In this document: positions 22,295 to 33,789 of the stretch, piece by piece
How the letters are laid out: every line of letters begins with the position of its first letter
How positions within the stretch are numbered: position 1 is the stretch's first letter
Source of the DNA: Tetragonia tetragonoides
Taxonomy: Eukaryota; Streptophyta; Magnoliopsida; Caryophyllales; Aizoaceae
DNA: 64,000 bases
NCBI GenBank assembly: GCA_038025085.1
Contig: CM076152.1
Span: 26,062,001-26,126,000 of the forward strand
Direction of reading: 5' to 3'
Notes under the pieces: model-generated
Seen by the model: the letters and a program-made list of their open reading frames with translations, nothing else
Databases searched by the model: none
What the model was told of the DNA's origin: nothing
Made by a program: the position numbers and the translations under genes

Positions 22295-25035
22295 TCACCC
22301 GCATCGGCATCCGTAAGGAAGCACCTCAAAGTGATCCTCCGTTCTCCGCGGCTCGTCGCCGAAAATCGACGCCGCAAACTGGCTAGGGTCAAAGGAAGAT
22401 TGTCGGACAGGCTCCCGGTACGAGCACCCTTCCCCAGCATAACTCAAATCATAGCCCCACGAAAAACGAGGAGGCATGGTAGGCATCACAGGAGCAGGGA
22501 CGGGAGGCTGGTAGTAAAGACCACCATATGAGGGATACCCCGCAAACCCGGGATAAGAAGGATACATCGGCAGAGGCATAGGAGTAGGCTCCACAAACGG
22601 AGTCATCCTACTCCCACCAGGATGATCCGTCCGATGCACAAGTACACTCTCTCTCCTAGGACTCTCCCTCCTAGGGCTCCTCTCACGCGAAGGGCTACGC
22701 TCAGGAGAGCTCACAACCTCATCATCCGACAATACTACCTGTCGTGACTGACGACGAAGGGGTCGACGATACTCAACCTGCAACCCACAGAAAATACATT
22801 AGATACCTTTCTCAAAGCATGCAACTTTGAAAATGCAAAACCAAGTTTACCTTGTCCAAGTCGACTCTTGAGCAAGTACCCTTCGAGAGAGCCCGAGATA
22901 TCCAAGACTTCATAGCATGCATCATCTTGAAGACCTTCCCAGTCTGCTCACGGTCAAGCTGCACAGGGAAAGTCAATACAAGCATGCAAAATGGTAAAAA
23001 TCACATACAATAGGTAAAATTACGAATTTACCCTAGGATGCCTACCTGGAAGACGAAGGCCCTGGATGTCCTCATCAAGGTCCTCCGTCATGGGGATTTC
23101 TCCCCATCACTCCTTCCCGCCATAGTCCCGACCTCCGACCCGCATATCCGGGACATCCACATCGATGGCGTCAACCCGAGGCTCCAGCAAAGCAAAGTAG
23201 GTTAGTATCAAGCAAAACAAGAAAGGCATAGAATATAAAATGTTAAATTCTTATCTTCAAACCCATAAAAAAAGGCATGAGGCGACCAAGGCGGAACTGC
23301 TCGTAATGCCCCGCAAGGTCCTCCGCAGGCTCCCTCAAATACCGCATAGCATCCGAGCCCACCATGGCCTCCACAACCTGCTCACGAGACAAGCACCTCA
23401 CTAAGAACATGGTCGACGGAGGATCCAAAGTAATCCTCGGACCAGCCACGTCAGGGTAAACCTGACAGAAGATCCGCTCTCCTAGATACCACACGAAGGA
23501 GAACGGACCTGCAATCAGGATCCTCTGGCGGTCCACCGCCCTAGATGCAAGGATAGCATCCGAAGCCAACCCATGATACTTCGCCCATGGGAAGTAGTCA
23601 ATCTACGCAAGAATGCAATATAAGATATTTCCACACCAAGAAGTACAATCCATATAATCTATACGACAAAAAGCAAGGATACGTTACCTTGTGCCAGTCT
23701 AGGCGCAAGAGGGCCTCCCTGTACTGCTGAAGAGTTTGCAGAGGCACAGGACCCCTATGACGCCATGCTCTACAAACCGAGAAATCTAACTACCATCCCA
23801 TAGGCGCCATGTCCGGAAAATTCTTTAAAAACCAAGGCTATATCAAAACATGAAATTAAGCACCACACAGTTAAATCATGCAAATTACAAAAAACGGATA
23901 CAAAAAGCAAACGCACCTGCAAAACCTTCCAAAAACCGCACAAGTTCACGGGAGGAAGAGTCGACTGCTTGTATCCCTCATCATTCATGCGGCAAGCAAA
24001 CCGCATGCACCTCAAGAGGTTTGCGTAGCCCGGCAACCCCCAATTGTACTCTCTCACTCTCTCCCAGTTCAGCAGACTCGGGAGGTAAATAGCATGAATG
24101 CGCTCCCCCTTGTAACTAAAGATAGTAGTGGCAATGAGGTAGGCCATGAACATCCTCGCCTTCTGCTCCACCGAGGTATTTCTCTTATACCTCGGTTCCT
24201 TCAAAGCGGTAAAGAGCTCGTTGTAGGGACGATAATGGTGACCCCAAGTGTTCCCCCAAGGGCCAAACAACTCCACTATCTCCGTCTTACACTTCCAAAT
24301 GGAAACGTCATATACGATGGGCGTACCCATGCAAGGTACCCCGGTCAACATAGCAAACTCCAAAGGAGTGATCATCATCTCCCCATTAGGGAAATGGATT
24401 GTGTTGGTAGTGTCCCAAAAACGCTCCAAAGACAAGCGGACAATACACCTTTTGACTCGCTCAACCGAGTCCGTCGCTTTTAAAAGGGGCCCAAAACCCG
24501 CACTCAAAACTGCATCTTGCACCTCTTTGGGCAGGATTTTGTAAAGCTTCATTGAAGAGCCATAGTTTCCATAGGCCTTCAAATTCCCATCGGGTTCCTA
24601 TGATCAAATTTGCGACCTCTTAGGTTCACATTTCAATCAAATGTTCAATCCTAGGAATCTTTCTAAGTTCATTCAAGCCGCGCAAGATCACATGCGCTAC
24701 AAACATGACAATTGCATACAAGTTCTACACAAATTCTACTCAAGGCAAAGCATATAAACTAAAATTCAATGCACAAAACTATGAATTCAAAGTTTGGGGC
24801 TTACCACAAACATGAAAGCCCGAGAGCTCAAATGAGTCGTCGGTCGGAAAAGCAACTCCGATCAATCCGAAACAATGTCGGGCATCCTATCCGACCGGGT
24901 GTATCGAACTTGAGGGAAAGACACATTAGGCTTCCTCTTTGAAGGCTTCACATGAGATGGAAAAGCCTTGGTGAAAATGTCAATTTTCTCGACCTCTTCT
25001 CACACCTCGGCCCTCCTACTCTTCCTCTTTGCCAT
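22295..25035 (-). pseudogene. Seven-exon antisense plant mobile domain (PMD) gene, nearly intact
   Basis: Exons by minus-strand order: 25035-24805, 24597-23917, 23789-23688, 23602-23255, 23181-23032, 22958-22851, 22777-22295. All introns are phase 0, and together the exons give about 700 codons. The start MAKRKSRRAEV is basic and could be a nuclear signal. The PMD (aminotransferase-like) core lies in exon 2: FWDTTNTIHFPNGEMMI, TPLEFAMLTGVP, and LPPVNLCGFWKVLQ at its end. Exon 3 has YREALLRLDWHK and exon 4 begins DYFPWAKYH. Exon 7 encodes an Arg-Ser-rich stretch and a Pro/Tyr/Gly-rich tail. Lesions are TGA at 25000-25002, 24862-24864 and 23107-23109, and a donor that reads ATAAGA (23254-23249) where GTAAGA is expected. 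PMD proteins act in silencing and genome stability in plants and are known from retroelements. The exon model is mine, from splice sites and frame. Confidence 0.75.
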
Positions 25036-25369
25036 GAAGAAGCCTTGGTGAAAATGTCAATTTTGGAGCCATGAAGAAGGATGAGCAAAGCTAGCAAAAA
25101 CAACAAGCAAAAATGGAGAAATTGGGATTTTCTCTCTCCAAGGGTTTCAAAAACCCACTCTCAAATTCACCCAAATTTGTGAGAAATCACAAATAAACTC
25201 TAAATTATGCAAAGTTTATGCAAGCGCAAGCAAAAAGGAGCAAATTTGAGCAAGAAAAGAAGATTGGGCAACAATGGAGGTAGAGAGAGAGAGAGTCTCA
25301 AAATTTTGGTGAAGAAATGACCCAAAATTCGGCTCTCCCCAAAATAAACTCCATCCGCGCCTCGGAAAC
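25036..25369 (-). other. 5' flank of the antisense PMD gene
   Basis: On the minus strand this reads as a T/C-rich leader with a (CT) run near 25295 and a CCAATTTCTCC phrase, plausible 5' untranslated sequence. A 23-bp phrase around CCTTGGTGAAAATGTC occurs twice (about 24967 and 25044), so the start region carries a short direct repeat. Confidence 0.45.
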
Positions 25370-25510
25370 GGCCCAGCGGCCCGGTTCAAGGCCGCCCAGG
25401 CTCAGCCGCTGGCCCCGGCAGTAGAGCCTCCAGGCGGCGCGACCTTTCTCATCACCCCCGCACTGTCATCTGAGCCGCTGAGCAGGCCTGATAAGGCCGC
25501 CCAGCGCTCG
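25370..25510 (-). promoter_or_regulatory. AGCGGC-rich cluster upstream of the PMD gene
   Basis: A G+C-rich island with AGCGGC, GCCGCT and GGCGGC words 340-480 bp upstream of the inferred ATG, matching the cluster at 21640-21800 and those in the LTRs. A shared promoter element is inferred. Confidence 0.45.
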
Positions 25511-25802
25511 GCAGCCCTGCGCATGGCCGCTAAGCATGATTTCTCTTCCGTCTCACGGGGCGGACCTGCAAGTTCAAATTCCGCGCGGGATTGCATTTCT
25601 CGACCGTTAGAAGTCCGGGAGATTCGGGCATGTCAACCAAAATGACTCTTTTGCCCCCACAACTTGGTTTCCTATCCTAGGGACCGGGTATTATCTATTT
25701 TTCTCAGGCACAGGCATTCTATCTATTTTCCGCAGGCACAAGCACTTTATTCAATTTTTGCAGGCACAATTTTCCAAGACACAAGCATTTCTAGAGCAGA
25801 GG

Positions 25803-26000
25803 TACACAACGCTCTTTAACGTTGAGGCTATTAAAATTAGCGTCACGTTGGCACCCGCAAAGCGGAGCTACGCAATGCTCTTTGACGTTGAGGCTATTAA
25901 AATTAGCATCACGTTGGCACCCACGAAGCAGAGCTACGTAATGCTCTTTGACGACGAAATTATTAAAATTAGTATCGCGTTGGCACCCGCAAAGCAGGTA
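25803..26000 (+). repeat. Tandem array, 3 x 66 bp, in element A
   Basis: Units begin at 25803, 25869 and 25935 with TACxxAxGCTCTTTxACG and end GCACCCxCxAAGC. The open frame across them (25758-26219) exists only because 66 is divisible by three. Shorter CAGGCACA repeats precede the array (25706-25765). Confidence 0.85.
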
Positions 26001-26127
26001 ACCCTGACCACAGGCGGTCAGGAGTCTACCCCTTCCTTTCTTTCTAACAAAAAGCATTTTCAAACAAAAACACTGCAGGCATTTTCTTTTAGCAAATACT
26101 TTGACTTTCTCTTTCACAAGCTTGGCC

Positions 26128-26141
26128 AAAGTGGGGGCTTC
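26128..26141 (+). other. Polypurine tract of element A
   Basis: AAAGTGGGGGCTTC directly before the 3' LTR. It is shared with B and G. Confidence 0.75.
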
Positions 26142-27572
26142 TATAGACACTATAATCGGTTCTCATCCATTGGCACCGCAACGCCCGATGATGATGGTAA
26201 TGGACTAACATGGACGTAAGTGGAAAAGGACATTGCTCAGAAATCTAGACCAAATTCCTTGAAACTTCAGTCTTTGGATAGCCCTTGTTATAAGGTTTCC
26301 GACGCCTTTGACCTTGCCTCAATCAGGTTCTCGGATCAAGCGATATCGCGCCTCGAAGATTTGGGTCAAAAACGAACAATCCCGACCCCCTGGGTCAGCC
26401 CAAGGGCAATTTCATAATTTACTGAGCACAAAAATTCAAAAAACCTAGTCACGCGCGCGCCTCCAGGGCCAGCGGCTGACGCTGTCAGCCTGGCGGCACA
26501 CGCGTGACAGCAGGGGCCTTCTTGGCAGCCGCTGAGCTTCAGCCGCAGGCCGCGCAGCCTCAGCGGCCTTCCGTGTGGCCGCTAGGCCTGTTTTTTTTGG
26601 CTGGGCCGAGTTTGGCGTCGGGTTTCTTACCCAAGGCCCCTAATTCCGTCCCCTAACTCTATAAATACTCTTTTTCACCCTATTTTGAGAGATGTTGGTC
26701 AGTTTATAATTTTGAGAGCATTGATAGCACAAATTTCCTCTAATCATAGAGAATTCAGATTTTGAAGATTCAAGCAAGCTATTGCACCCCACCTAGCACC
26801 CAAGATTGAAGAGCAATTCCAATTCTACTAGTCCCGTTCGAATAGAACGTCCAGGTTAACCATCCTGAGGGCCTAAATTGTCTATTAAAATCTCTTATTT
26901 ATTATTTATAATCATGTTTTATTTAGCCTTTGATTATGGTTGAATAAATTTGCATGCTTGCGTTTTTGTACATAATTATGCATGACTAGACAATTTAATG
27001 TTAGTATCTTTTTATTAGTTTATACAAGTTTGCATCTTTTTTATAGGTTGTACATGCATATAGCAACCTTCTAGGTTTATTTTAGCATAAAGTTGATATT
27101 TTTGCATTGTTCTTCCTTTGAAGTTACTAACAAATTTATTGATGTGCATATGCAATACTTGGCACGTTTAGCAAAATGGGGTAGGTTAGAGCGTTAATTA
27201 ATGATTTATCTCTTGTTTATGCTTGGTAATAGTATGCATGTAAATTGGATATAATTGTGCAAAGTGATAACATAGGTAATTTGTTTGGTTTTAACCCGCC
27301 TAGTTAATATAGGATCTTGGACGACCGGACTTATATGGAACCATATAGTATAAATAAATATTTGACATGGATAGGCTTAGTAGAGGCCGTTTATTCGGGC
27401 GATTTAGATGAGATTCGTTTTGTTTATTTCGTACCTACACCCCCGAGCTCAATATTTAGTCCCCATGGGCATGAGTCAATTCCCAATAGGAATTGGGTGC
27501 ACTTTTTGATGGTTTCCAATTATTTCCTAAAAGTTGGTGGCGGCTTCTTTGTTTGCGAATCGTTATTCCCCA
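26142..27572 (+). repeat. 3' LTR of element A, truncated
   Basis: Colinear with 1596-2996 of the 5' LTR. The first bases read TATAGACACT, so the terminal TG is mutated. The U3 cluster has more AGCGGC words than the 5' copy. Homology stops at TTCCCCA (27572); the last 97 bp, with the hairpin and the CA end, are gone and sequence of element C follows. Confidence 0.85.
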
Positions 27573-28141
27573 ATCTTAAGTTAGTTTACAAAGTTAGTCA
27601 TATACACAAATAGGAAACTTCTTATACTCTAGACCACTAAGATCTTAAAGGGGGCCTAATCTAGCAATCTCAGGAAACAAATCACATAACAAGGAAGCAA
27701 TCAATCACAATATGGTAAGTAAATCAATTAGCACATTGAATGGATCATAGGACTAAATGCAATGGTTGACACAATCTATGGGTGAATAAGGTAACCCACG
27801 ACTGGATGCGTTTCGTCATCTATATATGGGATGCATAGTAAAATTAAACGTACCGCTTTACATATCTCGAATGGAAACATGTAAATGTCATGGGGCGGAA
27901 CACGACTATGTGCAAAGGTAATTCGGACCTAGTGGGTCACCGGCCTAAGTCATAGACAAAATGCTCCAAAGGGTAATTCCTGTTTATGGTGTGGTGATAT
28001 CTTTCGACATCTTGCGATGATAATGCATGCAAATGGATGATATGAATGCAAAGCAATAATGAACACATAAAGGCCATGAACCAAGAAATATGAATTAATA
28101 ATCAACATGGATAAGCTTTCGAATTACACCCTCTTATTAAA

Positions 28142-28160
28142 TCCCCAGTGAAGTCGCCAC
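28142..28160 (-). other. Primer binding site of element C, Arg tRNA-like
   Basis: GTGGCGACTTCACTGGGGA on the minus strand directly after the LTR. It is identical to the site of element B. Confidence 0.75.
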
Positions 28161-29988
28161 TGTAAGAACCCTCGCCTTTCGGCGTTAATTGAAATATTTA
28201 GTTGGAATTAATGGTTTTTAAATAATACGTCATATGCAACATGATTAATTGTGATAGGGGAAATAACAAGCAAATAGTGAAGTCGCCATCAATTTTTAAG
28301 GGAACAATTGAAAACCATCAAAAGTGAACCCAATTCTTATTGGGAATTGACTCATACCCAAAAGGGGACAAAGATTGAGTTCGGGGGTGTGGGTACGAAA
28401 AAGATAAAACGAATCCTATCTAAATCTCCCGAATTAACGGCCTCTACTAATCTTATCCATGTTGATTCATAACTCATATCGCAAGGTCCCAAACAAATCC
28501 GGTCGTCCAAGATCCTAAATTAACTAGGGGGGTTGAACAAATAAAATTATTAAAGTGATTGATTTGCACATATTAACCAATTGCATGCATTAATTAACAA
28601 GCAAAAACCAAACCAATAATAAGATAATAGAAATAAATCTCCACCTTACCTTTCTTGCTAAATGCGTCAAATTGTATATGCACACCAATAAGATTGTTAG
28701 CAACTTCAATGGAAGTAATAAGAAATATAATAAAAATAATAAAAATATGCTAATATGCAATTTAGGGCTAAGTATATGCAACAACCCTAATTATATGCTA
28801 ATATGCTAATTAAATATGCTAATCATGCAAAGATGCAATATTTACACTAACCATGCATTAAACTAATTAAAACATGCAAATTAATAATCTAGATATGAAT
28901 ATGATTAATAATAAAACTAAAACAATCAAAACATGATATACAAATCAACCATAATCATAATCAAAGTAAAACATGATTTGAAAAAGAGTTTTAAAAGGTT
29001 GAGAAATTTGCCCTTAGGTTAACCTTTTGTTGCACTAGAATTGAATGTCAATTGCTGTTGTAGTTGCTTTGCTCTTGGTTGTGAAGTTGCTCTTGAATGG
29101 TGGTTGAAGAAAGCTTGGATTGATTTGATTAGGGTTGCATGAGAGAGGAGAGAGAGAGAGAAAGATTAGGATTCTCTTGGGAGAAATCCAGTAATAATGA
29201 GTCTTGGTCCCAAAAAACAGAGTTTAGAGGGTTATTTATAGGGATTGGGCCGAAAAGAAGGCCACATTAGGGTTCCCGGGCCAAAATTGGTGCCCAGCAG
29301 CCCCCCGAAGCGCTGCTGAAGGCTCAGTGGCCCCGTTAGTGCCTCATGAGCTCTGGCGGCACGCCGCTGGACCAGGCGGCCCGTTTCATGGCCTCCGCTC
29401 CCATGAAAAAGCCGCTGCAGCGCTTGTTTGAGCTCCTATTGGTCTGATTCTTGGATCGTTGGATTCCTTGTTCAAAGGGGTTTCGTTGGACATATTGTGG
29501 GCTCAAATAGCACAAGTATCCTATGAGTTATGGCCCAAACACAAGAGAAGTGTCCGTTTCAGCGCATTAAACAATGATCGGATCATATCTTTTTCAATCC
29601 TAATGGGATTTTGGCCCATAACATATCATTGGAAAGCTAATTACAAGGGGAATACAAGCCTAGTGGGATAATGAACGAATTAATCATTGCATGGATAAAA
29701 ATCAGTCTTGAACCGTGACATGCGAGTATGAGAACATTGTTTTTAGCCCATATCTTCATTAAATCTTGACTTTTGACTCCGGTGTCCGATTAGGACAAGT
29801 GAGATAGCGTTGAAAAGCTTATGAAAAGGTTTATTTGTGGATATGAAAACTATTGAGATCCTGAATGAGGATGCATAAAGGGTTTCAATGAGCATAAATA
29901 CGTGGATCATTCACATTCGTTTCTTTAACATGATTATAGGTTATCATCATTGGGCGCTGCGCCAGGGGGACACATTTGGGTGTCTACA
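28161..29988 (-). repeat. 5' LTR of element C
   Basis: It begins TGTAGACACCCAAATG on the minus strand and ends GGCGAGGGTTCTTACA. The TATA box TATAAATAA is at 29240-29232 and the AGCGGC-type cluster at about 29295-29420. CGCC-GAAA-GGCG lies 13 bp from the end. It is related to the LTR of G throughout. Confidence 0.88.
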
Positions 29989-29990
29989 GA

Positions 29991-31440
29991 AACTTGAGCC
30001 CCAGAGTCATTAAACAAAGATAGAGGACTTGTTTTCAAGGCCGATGAAGATGATGAGCCAATCAAAGATTTTAATGAAGATAATATTATGTTTATTATCA
30101 ACATGTTTTTCTAATTCTTAAATTTTTTTAAATCTAATAAAAACTCAAGCAAAAACAAAAATTACCCACTAATGTTTACAAGCAAAATGTAAATGATTGA
30201 TTTTTTCATAAATGCAGGTTACCTGGACATACGATAAATCAATGCCCACTGTGGGATATGGAGATGAAGAAAGATAAAAGAGCAAATTTATCCATCGTAA
30301 TAGACAAAGAGTTGGACAAAGTGATGGCTGCATTGAGAGAAGAAGAAGTAGATTCGGAAGAAGAAGAAGAACATCCTCCGCAAGCCCACCTAGCGCTGAT
30401 GACAATTTTGGATGATGAGACCGATGATGAAGAAGATATTAAGGTATCTACAAACGAATTGAAATCTAAACTATCTTATTTTTCAAAAGAAAAATTGATG
30501 AATGCCATGAATGTTGTTATTAATAGTTCTCAAGAGACATTGTCTAAAATTGAAGAAGAATCTGAAAATAACAATTTCATTTTGTTAAATGAAATTAGTG
30601 AACTTAATGAAAGGATGAATACTCTTGATAAAGATAAAAAAAAAAAAAAAATGCTTAACTGCTAGAATTAATGAAATAGAAAAGAGTAGAAATACTATGT
30701 TTATGCTTAATGAACAACTCACCAAAGAAAAAGGAAGTAATCAGTGAAAAGATAAAAACTCTTGAAAAAGAAAATCGTTCGCTGAAAGAAAAGAACATGG
30801 CCTTAGAAAAGGAAAAGGGAACGTTGGGGAAAAACATGAAAGAACGTTTCCTAGAGTTTGAGAAGGAGAAACGTTTAAAAGACAATTTAGTAAAAGAGAA
30901 GGGAACGCTGGATAAAAAGTTGAAGGAACGTTCTATGGAATTACATAAGCTAAAATTTAAAGTGAACTTTGTAACAGAATCTAATACTCCCACTAGTTCT
31001 AACGATTATTCTCATATGTTGCAGAAACGTTTGGATGCTCGTAATAAAGAAAATGAGACTCTTAAACAGAATTTGTCCACCGTAAAGAAAAATAAAATTA
31101 ACGGCACACACAAAGGAAATTTGTGGTTTATTGGTCAAAAAGATTATGAGATGTATATGAAGCATGTTAATACATCTTCCAATCAAAGAATTAGGATCAT
31201 AGTTAAATCTAGTCCTAAAAAGAAATATAGAAATTATGTTGATGTGCTAGAACATCGTGTTTGCATGCATTGTGGTCTTATTGGTGATTTTACTTATGAA
31301 TGTCCTAAGTAATTTTTCATGATAAGAACAATGTTACGTTTAAACAAATATGTGTTAGGAAAGATTCTTTGCATATTATTAATACTACTAATCCAAAGGG
31401 ACCCAAAAAGGTTTGGGTTCCCAAAACCAAGAATTGATGG
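29991..31440 (+). pseudogene. gag remnant of a SIRE/Maximus-type copia element
   Basis: Interrupted frames give GLVFKADEDDEP, an acidic block (EEEVDSEEEEEHPP), a long Lys/Glu-rich coiled coil (30258-30665 and 30710-31312) and a degenerate zinc knuckle CMHCGLIGDFTYECPK at 31261-31309. NPKGPKKVWVPK, a common copia gag-pol boundary phrase, follows at about 31388-31425 after a frameshift. Poly(A) runs (30638-30650) mark one frame break. No LTR or pol of this element is recognised nearby. Element C sits at its left edge. The lineage is assigned by memory of these motifs. Confidence 0.65.
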
Positions 31441-31842
31441 ACTTGTGCAGGCTATAAGAGAAGGAGTAAGATTAGTATTGACTAAATGTGTCTTGTTTAT
31501 CTTTACTTGCTCTCACTCATTGCATTTAAGATCGAGTGAAGGTGGTGATGATTGGTGACAATAAAATAACAAAATTGTCAAGAGCAATAAGGTTAGTAAG
31601 TCACTCACATATACTCTCTAAGTAACGTGTTGTTGGTAGATGTATGTTTTAATGAAAATTTTGTTTGATATTACTTGGCTATGTGACAGGGGGAATTTGC
31701 TGAATTTTATTGTTATTGTCATGTAATTAAGAATTTCGTGGGATGTTATTTACAAGGAGAATATTTATTATGCTTTGAGTTTGTTCCTTGGAATTAATTT
31801 ATTTTACATTTAAGTTTTGAATGGATCTAACTGATGTTTATG

Positions 31843-31844
<2 letters not shown>
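31441..31844 (+). other. Unassigned stretch after the copia gag remnant
   Basis: No gene. The first 120 bp may be decayed start-of-pol sequence; the rest is A+T rich without a recognisable feature. Confidence 0.35.

Positions 31845-31874
<30 letters not shown>
31845..31874 (+). repeat. (CT)15 microsatellite
   Basis: An uninterrupted CT run at the junction between copia-like and LINE-like DNA. Confidence 0.9.
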
Positions 31875-31876
<2 letters not shown>

Positions 31877-32143
31877 ACTGGGCAAAGCAGTAACACCCCC
31901 TCCCTACCAGCTCACACTCTCTGTCTCCCACTTATAAAAGCTGATTGTGACTCCCCTACAATATCATTTATCACTTTCTTCAATATATTGGCTAGAACCT
32001 TGGCTAAAATCTTGTACAAAGTCCCTATCATACTAATTGGTCTGAAATCTTTCAACTCCACAGGGTTATCAATAATCTTCGGTATCAAGCTAGTAAAAGC
32101 CACATTAGCACTTCTTAAAAACTCACCAGTTGCCCAAAGTGAT
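31875..32143 (-). pseudogene. LINE reverse transcriptase fragment, downstream part
   Basis: The minus-strand frame contains LIPKIIDNPVELKDFRPISM, YKILAKVLANILKKVI and QSAFISGRQ, the conserved finger and palm start of plant L1-type RT. Upstream residues (LWATGEFLRSANVAF) reach the edge at 32143. The protein continues in frame at 40182 after the 8-kb insertion D. It is an old fragment cut off after GRQRV. Confidence 0.85.
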
Positions 32144-33092
32144 TGTAATATCCCGTATTTCAGTTTAGAATAATAATTACTTAAAATAAAAAAATGTGAA
32201 TTTGGATTTAAAAATATTAAATGGGCTCGAGAGTTTAAATTTCCTAATTTAATAATGGGTTTTGGTTATGTACCTAATTAAATATAATTGGGCCAAAATA
32301 AATAAAAGAAACTATGGGCTAATAATTTCGGATGGCCGAAATTATGGAGCAAGAAAATCATATTTTTTATTTCAAAAATTATTTCCAAAAAGGTGAGGAT
32401 TGAAAGGAGCTTATTTTGGAGAGTTTTTAAGAAGATGACTTGAGATAAAGAAATAATAGGTCTAGGTTACCTAAATCTACTCAACTTCCTAGTAAACTGA
32501 TCACTTTGCTTTAAAAAAAGAAAAAAAAAATGTCTATCTCTCACACTTTCGAACGACACCAAGGGGAAGAAGAAAGAGAAACTTTGGCTCTCTTTCATAA
32601 TTCATCCTCTTGTTCAAGTTTTAATCCTACTTTTACAACTAAGTATTTTTAGTTAGTTTTTTATTCTTAAAAGTTTTGTTTTTGATTCAAGTTTATGTTT
32701 TTATGAACACTTGCATGTTGTTGAGTAAACCCTAATTTATGTTTTTAACCTAGGGTTACTAGATTCGTTCGAGTATTTTGCATGTTATAATAATGCTTAG
32801 GGTTTGATTTGATGTTTTTATTGAACTTGAATCAAAAGGGATTATTAAAATTTGGATCTTTGTGAAGTTTATTAAATTTGTAATTATGAAAAATATTAAG
32901 ATTTAATCAGGGTTTGAGTTTGTTAAATTTGATTAACAAAAAAAAGGGTTTAGGGCCACATGACTGAGGCTTGCGTGATGCACGACCCAACCTTGCGGCG
33001 CTGCAGTGCAGCCACTGGTGGTCGTGCCCCGCCAGGTGCCAGCCGGCGGGCCACCAACGGGTCTGGTGGTGGTGGGGCCCGCTGGTGGTAGT

Positions 33093-33789
33093 TAGGCCCG
33101 GAAATGGATCAAGTTCGAGTCGGATGGAGCATCACACGCATCCACCCATTTAATTTTTTAGCTTCACCCGTCCACCCATCACCCACGAAACACTTCACTT
33201 GCATCCAATCCACCCATCATCCACGGGTGAATGGGTGGATTCGGGTGGTAAACGGGTGATATATTACCGCGTTGATCATTTTAAAAACAGATGCAAAATA
33301 TGCTTAATACAAAACAAAATATGTGTTTGCAACATAAACTAGATGGTCAAAATAAACCAAGTATCAACATGAGCTAGGAAAGCAAGAGAAAAGAGAATGC
33401 AAACTAGCTACTTGAGTCCCCTACTAGCTGCTACTGTATGTCCTCAAACAAACAATGAACGAAAGGGGAAATAAGGAACACTGCCTCATGTTTGGTGCTT
33501 GCTGTTGTAGTAGTCTTGTGGTCCTTGTGGATAATATATTGGTTTTTTAGTTTTTATTTGAAGCATTATTATATTTATACATATATATTTATATTAAATA
33601 CAAATAAATGGGTGACGGGTGGATTCGTTGGTCAGGTTTGCGGGTGAAAAATCATCACCCGAATCCCACCCGCTCCATCACACGATCCACCTATCACCCG
33701 CTTATTCACCAATTTAATCGGATTTTCATCCATTTATTTTGATCGGGTAGAGCGGGTATCCGTGGATGCGGGTGAAATTGACAGCCCTA
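33093..33789. mobile_element. hAT-like MITE, 697 bp
   Basis: The ends are TAGGCCCGGAAATGG and, inverted, TAGGGCTGTCAATTTC, imperfect terminal repeats. The 8-bp duplications are GTGGTAGT (33085-33092) and GTGGTGGT (33790-33797), one mismatch. The interior is full of CACCCGTCCACCCAT-like words. The 8-bp duplication and TAGG ends point to the hAT superfamily. No transposase is encoded. Confidence 0.72.

Larger units (their letters stand above)
1596..27572 (+). mobile_element. Element A: Tat/Ogre-type Ty3 LTR retrotransposon with antisense genes, nested with element B
   Basis: LTRs at 1596-3093 and 26142-27572 share sequence from the first base (TGTATACACC versus TATAGACACT) to near the end. Between them lie an Arg-tRNA-like primer site, gag, protease, RT, a second RNase H and integrase in Ty3 order, then a 6.6-kb 3' region and a polypurine tract (AAAGTGGGGGCTTC). 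The second RNase H, the primer site, the long 3' region and the tandem repeats there are known traits of the Tat/Ogre lineage. The sense genes carry several stops and frameshifts. Element B (9885-18606) is inserted in the integrase; without it A is about 17.3 kb. The 3' LTR lacks its last 97 bp, so target duplications cannot be checked (candidate left copy GGAAG, 1591-1595). Confidence 0.88.
27573..29988 (-). mobile_element. Element C: 5' end of a Tat-type element (LTR plus leader)
   Basis: The minus strand reads LTR (29988 to 28161), primer site (28160-28142), then about 570 bp of leader that matches the leader of element A (3113-3660) until it stops at the junction with the 3' LTR of A. The remainder of C is missing. 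The right flank is copia gag DNA, so C was inserted in that element, and a later event joined it to A in opposite orientation. Confidence 0.82.

Noticed and set aside
23850..24544. Plus-strand open frames opposite the PMD exon
   Set aside because: Shadows of the minus-strand coding exon; no recognisable domain and no splice context.
25758..26219. Open frame with 22-residue repeats
   Set aside because: It follows from a tandem array with a 66-bp period, divisible by three, and runs into the LTR. No coding signal.
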